This document shows, in pieces, positions 36,412 through 44,822 of a stretch of 64,000 bases of DNA. Each line of letters begins with the position of its first letter. Position 1 is the stretch's first letter. The stretch comes from Marinospirillum perlucidum (GTDB lineage: Bacteria > Pseudomonadota > Gammaproteobacteria > Pseudomonadales > Halomonadaceae), in contig NZ_QFWJ01000009.1 of assembly GCF_003336805.1 (NCBI RefSeq), forward strand, positions 60,790 to 124,789, in the 5' to 3' direction. The position numbers were made by a program, and so were the translations under genes. The notes beneath the pieces were generated by a model, which did no database searches, was not told the origin of the DNA, and saw nothing but the letters and a program-made list of their open reading frames with translations.

Positions 36412-36440
36412 AGCGTGGCCTGCCCATCCGCAGGCACGCT
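36412..36440 (-). other. Hairpin between nifH and nifD
   Basis: AGCGTGGCCTGC and GCAGGCACGCT pair with one bulged base around a short loop, 24 bp after the nifH stop, with no U-tract. Hairpins at this place in other diazotrophs raise the amount of nifH mRNA relative to nifDK. Confidence 0.6.
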
Positions 36441-36463
36441 CATGAGTCAGTATTAGTCGTTGC

Positions 36464-37402
<939 letters not shown>

Positions 37403-37416
37403 CTACTTAGGTAATG

Positions 37417-37431
37417 GCAAGGCACGTGCCA
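37417..37431 (-). promoter_or_regulatory. Sigma54 promoter of nifH
   Basis: Minus-strand TGGCACGTGCCTTGC is an exact -24/-12 match, about 75 bp before the nifH start. Confidence 0.93.
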
Positions 37432-37527
37432 GCCTTCAAAAAATCTTTAATCAACTGTTTTTAAAAGACTTTTATAAAAACCCTAGGTTTTGTGTGGGCG
37501 TACAGGAGGCGACAAACAAAATTTCCT

Positions 37528-37543
37528 TGTCGTACTGACGACA
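37528..37543. promoter_or_regulatory. NifA upstream activator site between nifH and the SIR2-like gene
   Basis: TGT-N10-ACA within the larger palindrome TTGTCGTACTGACGACAA. It lies 97 bp upstream of the nifH sigma54 promoter, the usual distance, but only 12 bp upstream of the opposite promoter. Confidence 0.88.
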
Positions 37544-37555
37544 ACAACCCCTGCG

Positions 37556-37571
37556 TGGCATGGGAATTGCT
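37556..37571 (+). promoter_or_regulatory. Sigma54 promoter of the SIR2-hemerythrin operon
   Basis: TGGCATGGGAATTGCT matches TGGCAYG-N4-TTGCW with the correct spacing, 43 bp before the ATG at 37615. It points away from nifH. Confidence 0.85.
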
Positions 37572-37614
37572 CTGACCCTTAAGACTTTTTTCTAGCTAAA
37601 GCAGGAGTAAAAGC

Positions 37615-38469
37615 ATGACTCAGCCATTACCGACCAGCCTGTTGGAAGCCTGGGATGCCGGGCGCTGCGTGCCAGTTCTCGGACATCAGGCTCTGGAAGG
37701 CATCACCGACAAGGACGGCAATGCCATGCCTGCAGACAGCGACAGCCTGATCATTGCCATGAATCAGGGCCGCCCCATGGCACCCAAACTGATGTATGAA
37801 TTTCCCCGCGCTGCCATGAATATCGAACTCAAGCGCGGTAGAAAGGCCGTCACCCGCTTTCTGGATACCACCTATCGCGACACGGAATGGAGCCAGTCAG
37901 ACCTGCATCAAAAAATCAGTCAGGCAGGCCTGGACTATGTAATAGATTTGAACCGGGATACCCAGATACAAGACCACTGGCAAAAAACGCCTCACCTGTT
38001 GGTGGTCGGCGTGGCCCGCATCGGGGGTGGCACTGAACGCTATCGTCTTTTCCAGCATGATGGTCAGAGTTACCAGGCGGTTGATCTGGAAAACGCTGAT
38101 TCCAGCCTGCCCATCCTGTTCAAGCCTGTGGGGACACCTCTGCCCGAATCTCTCTACGTGGCCTCGGATGCCGACTATGTCGACTACCTGACAGAGCTGA
38201 TGGGTGGCTTTGGCATGCCACCTTTTCTCAAGCAGAAACGTAAAGGCATGCAGTATCTGCTGCTGGGTCTGAGACTGGATCGGGATACACCCAGAATGTT
38301 GATCAATGACATTGTTTATGATGCCGGTAATCCGGCAGGATGGGCCTGTATTGAAGATCCCACCCCCAAGGAAGCCAAGTTTCTGGAACGTCAGGGGTTT
38401 GAAATTCTCAACCTGAACCACGATGATTGTCTCAACGCCCTGTTAGCCGAGGTCTCTGCCCATGCCTGA
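37615..38469 (+). CDS. SIR2-like protein divergent from nifH
   Basis: A 284-residue cytosolic protein. The second half resembles SIR2_2-type domains of NAD-processing proteins: ILFKPVGTPLPESLYVASDA followed by DYVDYLTELMGG and a hydrophobic strand LLGLRLDRDTPRML. A clear N-terminal GAG/NID NAD motif is not obvious (CVPVLGHQAL at residues 18-27 may be a diverged version), so catalytic activity is uncertain. AGCAGGAG lies before the ATG. It overlaps the hemerythrin gene by 8 bp and is driven by a sigma54 promoter back to back with nifH, which points to a nitrogen-fixation-linked role rather than phage defence. Confidence 0.7.
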   Translation: MTQPLPTSLLEAWDAGRCVPVLGHQALEGITDKDGNAMPADSDSLIIAMNQGRPMAPKLMYEFPRAAMNIELKRGRKAVTRFLDTTYRDTEWSQSDLHQKISQAGLDYVIDLNRDTQIQDHWQKTPHLLVVGVARIGGGTERYRLFQHDGQSYQAVDLENADSSLPILFKPVGTPLPESLYVASDADYVDYLTELMGGFGMPPFLKQKRKGMQYLLLGLRLDRDTPRMLINDIVYDAGNPAGWACIEDPTPKEAKFLERQGFEILNLNHDDCLNALLAEVSAHA

Positions 38470-38878
38470 TATCACGCCCACTTTGAGATTACAGCACTAT
38501 GATTTACCAGCCATGGACAAGGCTCATCATCTGTTCACTGCCCTGCTGGGCGCCTTGCCACTGGTTTCCAGAACGGCTTTGCCCTGCCTGCTGAACAATC
38601 TGGTGATGAATGTACGCGAGCATTTTGATCAGGAAGAACGCTTTATGCTGGCCACCCAGTATGCCGGTTACGATGCCCATCGCAGCCAGCACCAGCAGCT
38701 GATTTCCCTGCTGACCCACTACCAGCATCAGTTGGAATTGGGTGAAGATCTGGACCCTCTGGAGTTGCACATGCAGCTTTGCAGCTGGCAGGACGAGCAC
38801 CAGCAATCCTGGGATGACCCCCTGGCACATCACCTGCGCCATGCTACCTGCTGGAAACCCGCCTCAGAAGTTGCTTAA
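38462..38878 (+). CDS. Bacterial hemerythrin
   Basis: A 138-residue four-helix hemerythrin-like protein. Probable di-iron ligands are visible: His in KAHHLF (near residue 21), HFDQEE near 58-63, His in HRSQHQQ near 77-81, and H-x4-D (HQQSWD) near 114-119. It binds O2 reversibly; in diazotrophs and methanotrophs such proteins can scavenge or deliver oxygen. Co-transcription with the SIR2-like gene from a sigma54 promoter beside nifH suggests oxygen buffering for nitrogenase, as an inference. Confidence 0.85.
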   Translation: MPDITPTLRLQHYDLPAMDKAHHLFTALLGALPLVSRTALPCLLNNLVMNVREHFDQEERFMLATQYAGYDAHRSQHQQLISLLTHYQHQLELGEDLDPLELHMQLCSWQDEHQQSWDDPLAHHLRHATCWKPASEVA

Positions 38879-38893
38879 TCACCTCAAAACCTC

Positions 38894-38959
38894 TGTCGGG
38901 TTTGTAGCAAAAAAGACTACAAGCCCGACAAAAGGTCGCCTTAGCGACAAAGCTTTTTT
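38894..38959 (+). terminator. Double hairpin terminator region after the hemerythrin gene
   Basis: A 14-bp stem with one G-T pair (TGTCGGGTTTGTAG/CTACAAGCCCGACA, 38894-38930) is followed by a second small hairpin (GTCGC/GCGAC, 38935-38948) and TTTTTT at 38954-38959. The layout suggests a terminator, although the gap before the T-run is longer than ideal. Confidence 0.6.
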
Positions 38960-39018
38960 ATCTCTCCACCTCCCTCGCCGCCTAAACCCTGAAGATCAAA
39001 GGGTTATTATCAAAGCAC

Positions 39019-39034
39019 TGGTACAGTTATTGCC
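39019..39034 (+). promoter_or_regulatory. Sigma54 promoter of the FeSII-like gene
   Basis: TGGTACAGTTATTGCC matches TGGYACR-N4-TTGC with correct GG-N10-GC spacing, 62 bp before the ATG. No perfect TGT-N10-ACA site was found upstream; TGT-N10-GCA at 38894 is the nearest. Confidence 0.78.
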
Positions 39035-39095
39035 CTAGCTCTCTCGGCTATCCCTGGAGGAAAGCCCTAATAATCCGATGAGAGGAGCAGAAACT

Positions 39096-39455
39096 ATGGC
39101 AAAAGTAACTTTTAAAAGTAGTCTGCATCAGGACAAAACCACCTACGCGGTGGCTGGAAGTCATAAGCAAACCATTCTGCAAATGGCCAAGGAAAATCAT
39201 ATTCCCATTGATTTTGGCTGCCAGAATGGCGAGTGTGGAACCTGCATGGTCAAGGTGACCAACCTGGAAGAAAACACCCCCATGGGTGGTCCCTTGAACC
39301 CACGGGAAACTGCTGTACTCAAGGAAATGGGTAAAATCGACCAGGATCAGATTGACCAGATGCTGGTGGATGACCTGCCACCCGCTCCCTGGCGTCTGGC
39401 CTGCCAGATGATTCTGCGCGATGAAGACGTACTCATCGAGTACCCCAGTGAGTAA
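39096..39455 (+). CDS. FeSII (Shethna protein II)-like protective 2Fe-2S ferredoxin
   Basis: A 119-residue 2Fe-2S ferredoxin. Cluster ligands are C-x4-C-x2-C in FGCQNGECGTCMVKVTNL plus the distal Cys in WRLACQMILRDEDVLIEY. The C-terminal DLPPAPWRLACQ stretch and the overall length resemble Azotobacter FeSII, which locks nitrogenase in an oxygen-stable but inactive complex under oxygen stress. The start MAKVTFKSSL is chosen at 39096 because GAGGAG lies 8 nt upstream. It has its own sigma54 promoter and sits near nifH, which supports the protective role; plain electron transfer remains possible. Confidence 0.82.
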   Translation: MAKVTFKSSLHQDKTTYAVAGSHKQTILQMAKENHIPIDFGCQNGECGTCMVKVTNLEENTPMGGPLNPRETAVLKEMGKIDQDQIDQMLVDDLPPAPWRLACQMILRDEDVLIEYPSE

Positions 39456-39465
39456 GTGATCCGTG

Positions 39466-39489
39466 CAACCGCATCCACGGATGCGGTTG
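39466..39489. terminator. Hairpin between the FeSII-like gene and modE
   Basis: A perfect 9-bp stem (CAACCGCAT/ATGCGGTTG, loop of 6) lies between two convergent stops. T-rich tails are weak on both sides, so it is only a probable bidirectional terminator. Confidence 0.5.
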
Positions 39490-39496
39490 TTGGCTT

Positions 39497-40312
39497 TCAG
39501 TCACAAGCCACCAGGATCACCTGCTCGGCATCAAAACAGGCGCAGGCCTGCTCACCGATCTCGATTCCCTCACTGTCACCAGCCGCGATCACCGCCACCA
39601 GCGTCAGCCCCCCCGGCAAAGCCAGCTCCACCTCCAGCTGTTCCTCTTGCGGTGTTCTGGCCACCACTTCGCCCCAAAGCTGGTTGGCATAGCCCTGTAT
39701 AACCGTCTGCTGAGTCGTCACCTTCAGCCCTGCCGCCTTGAAGAGTGCGAAATATTCACGTCCGAGTGATAACTGCAACTGCTCGGCACTGGCCTGGGTG
39801 ATCAGACAAACCAGCTCCTGGCCTTCGCAGAGCTGCAGATTAACCTGATAATTCAGCCCCCTGGCTCTGAGTGCCACCACCGAACCGATAAACTGATTCC
39901 GTGCACTGGCCCGCATGGACAGGCGTCGCATCAGTTGTTGGAACTCACCCAAGCTCCCCTGTTCCAGTCCATTCATGCCCTCCAGCATGCGTTTCAGGGT
40001 CGCCTGATATTCGCCTTCCAGTGCCCGGTAAAGGGAAACCATCCGTCGCCCGTAATCCGTTAGCTGCGTCCCACCGCCACGTCTTCCCCCGGCAGTCTTT
40101 TCTACCAGGGGTTGAGGCGAAGTGTTATTGAGCAGATCTATGGCCTCCCAGGCCGCCTTGTAGGATAGAGGTACCGCCTTGGCTGCCTGATTGATCGAAC
40201 CCAGACGATCGATTGCTTCCAGCAGCTGAATACGACTATCGGAAAGCGCAGCACCGGCCGAGTTTTCCAACTGCAGACGACTGACAAAACTTTCATTAAA
40301 CGAGGGAAGCAT
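39497..40312 (-). CDS. modE: ModE, molybdate-responsive regulator
   Basis: A 271-residue ModE. The N-terminal winged helix (residues ~20-90) contains LGSINQAAKAVPLSYKAAWE and TAGGRRGGGTQLTDYG. Two C-terminal molybdate-binding (MOP) domains are visible, the first with GSVVALRARGLNYQVNLQL and the second with LWGEVVARTPQEEQLEV. The start at 40312 has GGAG 8 nt upstream. It normally represses modABC when molybdate is plentiful. It is divergent from modA. Confidence 0.92.
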   Translation of the reverse strand: MLPSFNESFVSRLQLENSAGAALSDSRIQLLEAIDRLGSINQAAKAVPLSYKAAWEAIDLLNNTSPQPLVEKTAGGRRGGGTQLTDYGRRMVSLYRALEGEYQATLKRMLEGMNGLEQGSLGEFQQLMRRLSMRASARNQFIGSVVALRARGLNYQVNLQLCEGQELVCLITQASAEQLQLSLGREYFALFKAAGLKVTTQQTVIQGYANQLWGEVVARTPQEEQLEVELALPGGLTLVAVIAAGDSEGIEIGEQACACFDAEQVILVACD

Positions 40313-40551
40313 GCGATTTCTCCAATGTCGGGAAGCCCGGGTCACCAGCAACCACTGAATGACTTTCCAGTCGGGCTATTACTACCAGGCTACAGCGAAA
40401 TCCATGCCATCCCTTCTTTCGGCTTTTAGCCCTTGTCAGTGACTTCTTCAGGCAAAAACCTCTGCCGGCTTGCAACAAACACCAACAAATTGTCGCAAAA
40501 CCAACCTGAATGGTAGCGACCACCACCCCCTGGCCCTAGTAAAAAAGGCAG

Positions 40552-40560
40552 CGTTATATA
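40552..40560 (+). promoter_or_regulatory. Possible ModE half-site in the modA control region
   Basis: CGTTATATA matches one arm of the ModE operator consensus. The second arm is poorly conserved (AATAATAAA in its place). It lies 27 bp upstream of the sigma54 promoter of modA. Confidence 0.45.
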
Positions 40561-40586
40561 GCCATGGAAATAATAAAAACCGGAAA

Positions 40587-40602
40587 TGGCATGCTCCTTG
40601 CC
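40587..40602 (+). promoter_or_regulatory. Sigma54 promoter of modABC
   Basis: TGGCATGCTCCTTGCC matches the -24/-12 consensus with correct spacing, about 100 bp before modA. TGT-N10-ACC at about 40490 is one base off a NifA site. Confidence 0.75.
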
Positions 40603-40702
40603 AAATTCAACCTGCCAGGCACTAGCAGCTTCTGCTGAAAGGCCTCTATCCCGATAGCCGGTTGCTCTGCCTGCGGCCATTTAATCGATAAGGAGATACA
40701 CC

Positions 40703-41467
40703 ATGAAAAAAGTTTTTTTAACGCTGGTTGCGATTCTATTCGTCGCTACAACAGCTCAGGCTAAGGAAATACGCGTAGCCGTTGCTGCCAATTTTAATGG
40801 CACCCTGGAACAACTGGCCGAGCTCTATCAGGACACCAGCGGTCATCAACTGGTGATTAGCTCGGGATCGACCGGTTCCCTGTTTGCCCAGATTCAGAAT
40901 GGCGCTCCCTTTGATGTTTTCTTTGCTGCTGATTCCCGCCGCCCCCAGGCACTGGTGGCCGATGGTCTGGCCCTGTCAGAATCCCTTTTCACCTATGCCC
41001 AGGGTGTGGTTGTGCTCTGGTCGGCCGATCCCAATCAAATCCAGGACGCAAGTGCCAGCCTGACCCAAGGTGACTACCAGTACCTGGCTCTGGCCAATCC
41101 GCGTAATGCTCCCTATGGTGCAGCGGCCCAACAGGTGCTTGAAGGTCTGGGCATCTGGGAGCAACTGGAAGCCGAGCAGCGACTTCTGCGTGGGCAGAAT
41201 ATCGGCCAGACCTACAGCCAGGTTGCTTCCCAGGCTGCACCCTTAGGCTTTGTTGCCCTGTCGCAAATCAAACATCCGCAAGTGGATGGCCAGGGTTCCT
41301 GGTGGCTGCCTCCAACCGACAGCTATGATCCCATCGTGCAGCAGGCTGTGATTCTTGAAACAGCCGAAGACCCGCAACTGGCTGCAGAATTCATGGCATT
41401 TATTCGCTCTCCCCAAGCAGCAGCCATCATCCGCGCTGCCGGTTATACCCCCGGTGAAGGAAATTAA
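40703..41467 (+). CDS. modA: ModA, periplasmic molybdate-binding protein
   Basis: A 254-residue protein with an N-terminal signal peptide (residues 1-20, cut after TTAQA). The ligand-binding region SSGSTGSLFAQIQNGAPFDVFFAADSR-like is typical of ModA (Ser and Asp positions that bind the oxyanion). AAGGAGATACACC before the ATG is an ideal ribosome site. It captures molybdate for the ModBC permease, feeding FeMo-co synthesis. It is first in modABC. Confidence 0.95.
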   Translation: MKKVFLTLVAILFVATTAQAKEIRVAVAANFNGTLEQLAELYQDTSGHQLVISSGSTGSLFAQIQNGAPFDVFFAADSRRPQALVADGLALSESLFTYAQGVVVLWSADPNQIQDASASLTQGDYQYLALANPRNAPYGAAAQQVLEGLGIWEQLEAEQRLLRGQNIGQTYSQVASQAAPLGFVALSQIKHPQVDGQGSWWLPPTDSYDPIVQQAVILETAEDPQLAAEFMAFIRSPQAAAIIRAAGYTPGEGN

Positions 41468-41470
41468 GCC

Positions 41471-42157
41471 ATGCTCCTTGCGCCCAGTGATTTAACAGCC
41501 TTGGGAGTGACCCTGAAGTTGGCCGTCACCAGCACCTTCTTTTTATTGCTGCTGTCGATGCCACTGGCCTGGTGGCTGGCCCAGAGCCAGAGCCGTTTCA
41601 AGGTTCTGGTGGAAGCTCTTGTTGCCTTACCGCTGGTTCTACCTCCCACGGTCATGGGCTTTTATCTGCTGGTTCTTTTAGGACCCAAGGGAGCACTGGG
41701 CGGACTGCTGGAATCCCTGGGCATCGGCCATCTGGCCTTTACTTTCACCGGCCTGGTTCTTGGGTCCATGCTCTTCTCCCTGCCCTTTGTCGTCCAGCCT
41801 TTGCAAAATGCCTTTGCTGCCGCCGGAGGGCGGGTACTGGAAGCAGCGGCCAGTCTACGCGCCTCGCCTTTGGATCGTTTTTTCACCGTGGTGCTGCCGC
41901 TATCACGTCGGGGCCTGCTTACCGCCTGCGTACTGTCATTTGCTCATACCCTGGGTGAGTTCGGCATGCTCCTGATGATTGGCGGTAATATTCCCGGTCG
42001 CACCCAGGTGGCCTCGATTGCCATCTACGATCATGTCGAAGCCATGGATTACGCTGCAGCCCATCAGCTATCCCTGGTTCTGGTCGCGGCCTCTTTTATC
42101 CTATTGATGCTGGTATTTGCGCTGAATCGGCGTTTTCAGGGGGTGAACCTTGCTTGA
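41471..42157 (+). CDS. modB: ModB, molybdate ABC permease
   Basis: A 228-residue membrane protein with about five to six hydrophobic segments. The ABC-permease EAA loop is seen as EAAASLRASPLDRFFTVVLPL near residues 123-143, followed by SFAHTLGEFGMLLMIGGNIPG. It forms the membrane channel of the molybdate importer. It is 3 bp after modA and overlaps modC. Confidence 0.95.
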   Translation: MLLAPSDLTALGVTLKLAVTSTFFLLLLSMPLAWWLAQSQSRFKVLVEALVALPLVLPPTVMGFYLLVLLGPKGALGGLLESLGIGHLAFTFTGLVLGSMLFSLPFVVQPLQNAFAAAGGRVLEAAASLRASPLDRFFTVVLPLSRRGLLTACVLSFAHTLGEFGMLLMIGGNIPGRTQVASIAIYDHVEAMDYAAAHQLSLVLVAASFILLMLVFALNRRFQGVNLA

Positions 42158-43214
42158 TCTCGATTTTCAACTCCAACGGGGCGAATTTCGCCTGCAAGCC
42201 CGATTGCAACTGCCCACTCGCGGAGTCACTGCCCTCTTTGGTCGCTCCGGGTCGGGAAAAACCACCCTCTTACGCTGCCTGGCAGGACTGGAAAGAATTG
42301 AAGACGGCTACCTGAAATTCAATAGCCAGGTCTGGCAACAGGGACGCTATTTTGTCCCTCTGCACCAGCGCCCCCTGGGCTATGTCTTTCAGGAAGCCAG
42401 TCTCTTTCCCCACCTGAGTGTGCGCAAAAATCTCCTCTATGGTTATCAACGCACGGCTAAAAGTGAGCGCAAACTCCACCCCGAGGAAGTGACCCGCCTC
42501 CTGGGGCTGGAAGCCCTGCTCGATCACTGGCCTGCCCAATTATCCGGCGGCCAGCGCCAGCGGGTAGCCCTGGGGCGATCTCTATTGACCAGCCCCCGGC
42601 TGTTGCTGATGGATGAACCCCTGGCCTCACTGGATACCACCAGCAAGGCGGAAATCCTCCCGTTTCTGGAAAGGCTCAAGGAAGAACTGGAAATCCCCAT
42701 CATCTATGTCAGCCATGCTCTGGAGGAAGTAACCCGCCTGGCCGATCATCTGGTGGTGCTGGATCAGGGCCGGGTTTTGGCCCAGGGCCCCCTGCAGGAA
42801 CTACTCACCCACCCCGAATTACCCTTTACCCAAACTCAGGAAGCATCCAGCGTACTGGAAGCCCAGGTGAGAGAGGCGGATGCCGGAGAAGGCATGACTG
42901 CCTTGGAGGTGGAAGGTCAAACCCTGTTGATCAGCCGTTGTGGATTAAATGAGGGGCAAAAAACACGGGTAAGACTGCTGGCTCGGGATGTGGTCCTGGC
43001 ACTAAAACCGCCCGAAGCCATCAGTCTGCTTAACTGCCTGGAAACCCGGATTGTGGATATCCAATCCGATCCCAATCCCAGCCAGCTCCTGGTGCGCCTG
43101 CAAATGGGGCAACAGACTTTGCTGGCCCGGGTATCCCGGCGTTCGGTTCAGCGTCTGCCGCTGGGCCCGGGGATGAAAACCTTTGCCTTGATTAAAGGCG
43201 TTGCAGTTGACTAA
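42150..43214 (+). CDS. modC: ModC, molybdate ABC ATPase
   Basis: A 354-residue ATPase. Walker A GRSGSGKTTLL lies near residue 31, the ABC signature LSGGQRQRVALGRSL near 131, Walker B LLLMDEPLASLD near 152 and the switch His in YVSHALEEV near 190. A C-terminal TOBE/MOP domain (residues ~285-354) may bind molybdate for regulation. The TTG start at 42150 follows AGGGGGTGAACC and overlaps the modB stop by 8 bp. Confidence 0.94.
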   Translation: MLDLDFQLQRGEFRLQARLQLPTRGVTALFGRSGSGKTTLLRCLAGLERIEDGYLKFNSQVWQQGRYFVPLHQRPLGYVFQEASLFPHLSVRKNLLYGYQRTAKSERKLHPEEVTRLLGLEALLDHWPAQLSGGQRQRVALGRSLLTSPRLLLMDEPLASLDTTSKAEILPFLERLKEELEIPIIYVSHALEEVTRLADHLVVLDQGRVLAQGPLQELLTHPELPFTQTQEASSVLEAQVREADAGEGMTALEVEGQTLLISRCGLNEGQKTRVRLLARDVVLALKPPEAISLLNCLETRIVDIQSDPNPSQLLVRLQMGQQTLLARVSRRSVQRLPLGPGMKTFALIKGVAVD

Positions 43215-43231
43215 GAGTGCTCGTTGGTAAG

Positions 43232-43251
43232 ATCAAAACACGATCAAGAAA
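43232..43251. repeat. 20-bp direct repeat, copy 1
   Basis: This 20-bp stretch (ATCAAAACACGATCAAGAAA) recurs exactly at 43328-43347. The copies flank a 76-bp AT-rich spacer between modC and the 3' end of the AlbA-domain gene. Confidence 0.7.
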
Positions 43252-43327
43252 AAGTTATCCAAATTAAATCCTATATCGTTGTTTATAAAGAACTTCCATT
43301 AATCTCTCTGTCAAAAAACCTATAAGA

Positions 43328-43347
43328 ATCAAAACACGATCAAGAAA
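43328..43347. repeat. 20-bp direct repeat, copy 2
   Basis: This is the exact second copy of the repeat at 43232. It ends at the base next to the stop codon of the AlbA-domain gene, so it may mark a junction. Confidence 0.7.
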
Positions 43348-44802
43348 TCAGGCCCACCAGGGCACATAACCCGCCCTGGGGTGTTCAGGGTCAGCTTCAC
43401 GAATCAATTCTGATTCTTTTGCTTTTTTGATAACGGTTGAAGCCTGAGCAGCATTACGGCTTTCAATACCAAAGCGCTCACAAAGGGTGGCATTTTTCAT
43501 CCGCTCGCCACTCAGGAACTTGAGTACAGCATGATGATAGCAGGCACGAACCCGTTCCTCTGGAGTCATCTGAGCAAAAGTACGGGGACCATAAAGCACC
43601 ACTTGCATTGCAGAGGCTTCCTCCCGAAACAAGGGAGGTGGCAACTGATACAATTCAATTGAAGCGATTACTTTATCCAGACCACTGCCCTGTTCTTCAC
43701 ACATTCCCATGCGTCGCATCAAGGCTGCTAAAGCCTCATTTCGGGAACGTGGTGGCAGATCTATCATTCTCTCAGCAGGCACCAGGGGTTTACCCGGATT
43801 GGTGATTTCCATACGATCCCGAAACACTTCCACCTGTGGCCCGGCACCGGTAATCGTCATGTCCTGATGGATCAGCGCATTGGCAATCACCTCACGAACT
43901 GCAATCGTGGGGAATAAGGGCTCTTCAGTTCTCAAAGCCAGATCAATATGTTCATTCTTGGGCAGAATATCCTTGATGTACTCGATCAAGCCCTCAAAAC
44001 CAACCGCATAGCCTTTTTTACCTTCCACACGATGGCTGACCTGAGCCGCCTTGTTTTTACCTGCGTAGGCAATAAAGCGAACAGCCTTGCGCGCCAATGA
44101 ATTACTGAACAGAGTCAAATCATGGGCGAAAAGAATCGCCCCCAGGTTGGTGATATTCCAATACTCACCCACATCCTTTTGAATCAGACGCTCGGCTTCC
44201 AGCTTGTCAAAAATCCCCTGTCGGTTATCAGGAAGTGGCTGTTGGGTCAGTTTGAAGTAGCTGCTGTAATCTAACAGGCTCAGCACTTCATCACCACTGA
44301 CGTACTGGCGTGCCAGAGCATGCTCCCAGGTGTAAGGTCGTAATCGTTCAATCAGCTGTTGGTAACGTTCGGGGTAATCCGTTAGTTTGGGCATGGCACT
44401 GCCAATACGAATGTAGGGTATATTCTTGAAAGCAACAGGAGACGAGGTGGCTGCCGGAATTTCCAGTATTACCACCAGACCCTCTGGGTGCTCCACCCGA
44501 CGAAACTCAAAAGCGATACTGGGTTGCAGTTGCCTTGCCAGCCAGAAAGCCAGTTCCTGACTATGGGCTTTCTGGATATCTGGGTTAAAACGAGTTCCCA
44601 CGACGGCTGCCCTGGAGTCATCAATACCCCAGAGCATATACGCACAATCCTTACCGGCAAGACGAGCTGCATTGGCCAGGGCGGAAGTTCGCACCCCCAG
44701 CATATCTGGCTCAAAGTTATCTTTCTTGAACTCTAGCCAATCGGTTTCTACACCCGGAGCTAGTAACTGATTAATCAGATCAATATCACGCTGGGGATTC
44801 AC
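43348..44802 (-). CDS. AlbA_2/Schlafen-type ATP-binding protein
   Basis: A 484-residue cytosolic protein. The N-terminal AlbA_2 (Schlafen-like) domain (residues ~10-150) contains ETDWLEFKKDNFEP and YMLWGIDDSRAAVVGTRF. A C-terminal ATPase module has REVIANALIHQDMTITG near residue 310 and EEQGSGLDKVIASIE near 392, followed by a winged-helix segment. The family is widespread in accessory DNA, often called putative transcriptional regulators or helicases; the precise function is unknown. It is downstream of modC, converging with it, and has a short direct repeat at its end. Confidence 0.8.
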   Translation of the reverse strand: MNPQRDIDLINQLLAPGVETDWLEFKKDNFEPDMLGVRTSALANAARLAGKDCAYMLWGIDDSRAAVVGTRFNPDIQKAHSQELAFWLARQLQPSIAFEFRRVEHPEGLVVILEIPAATSSPVAFKNIPYIRIGSAMPKLTDYPERYQQLIERLRPYTWEHALARQYVSGDEVLSLLDYSSYFKLTQQPLPDNRQGIFDKLEAERLIQKDVGEYWNITNLGAILFAHDLTLFSNSLARKAVRFIAYAGKNKAAQVSHRVEGKKGYAVGFEGLIEYIKDILPKNEHIDLALRTEEPLFPTIAVREVIANALIHQDMTITGAGPQVEVFRDRMEITNPGKPLVPAERMIDLPPRSRNEALAALMRRMGMCEEQGSGLDKVIASIELYQLPPPLFREEASAMQVVLYGPRTFAQMTPEERVRACYHHAVLKFLSGERMKNATLCERFGIESRNAAQASTVIKKAKESELIREADPEHPRAGYVPWWA

Positions 44803-44822
44803 ACCATCACCTTTGTTCGTTT

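Noticed and set aside
37491..37504. Second NifA-like site TGT...ACA near nifH
   Set aside because: The spacer is 8 bases instead of 10, so it is not listed as a site; it could matter only as a weak auxiliary site.
37615..38878. SIR2 plus partner gene as a Thoeris/DSR-type phage defence system
   Set aside because: A sigma54 promoter back to back with nifH and a hemerythrin partner fit a nitrogen-fixation role better, and the NAD-site motif is poorly conserved.
38894..38930. Palindrome after the hemerythrin gene considered as a NifA site
   Set aside because: No TGT-N10-ACA; it folds as a long hairpin and sits at an operon end, so a terminator role is more likely.
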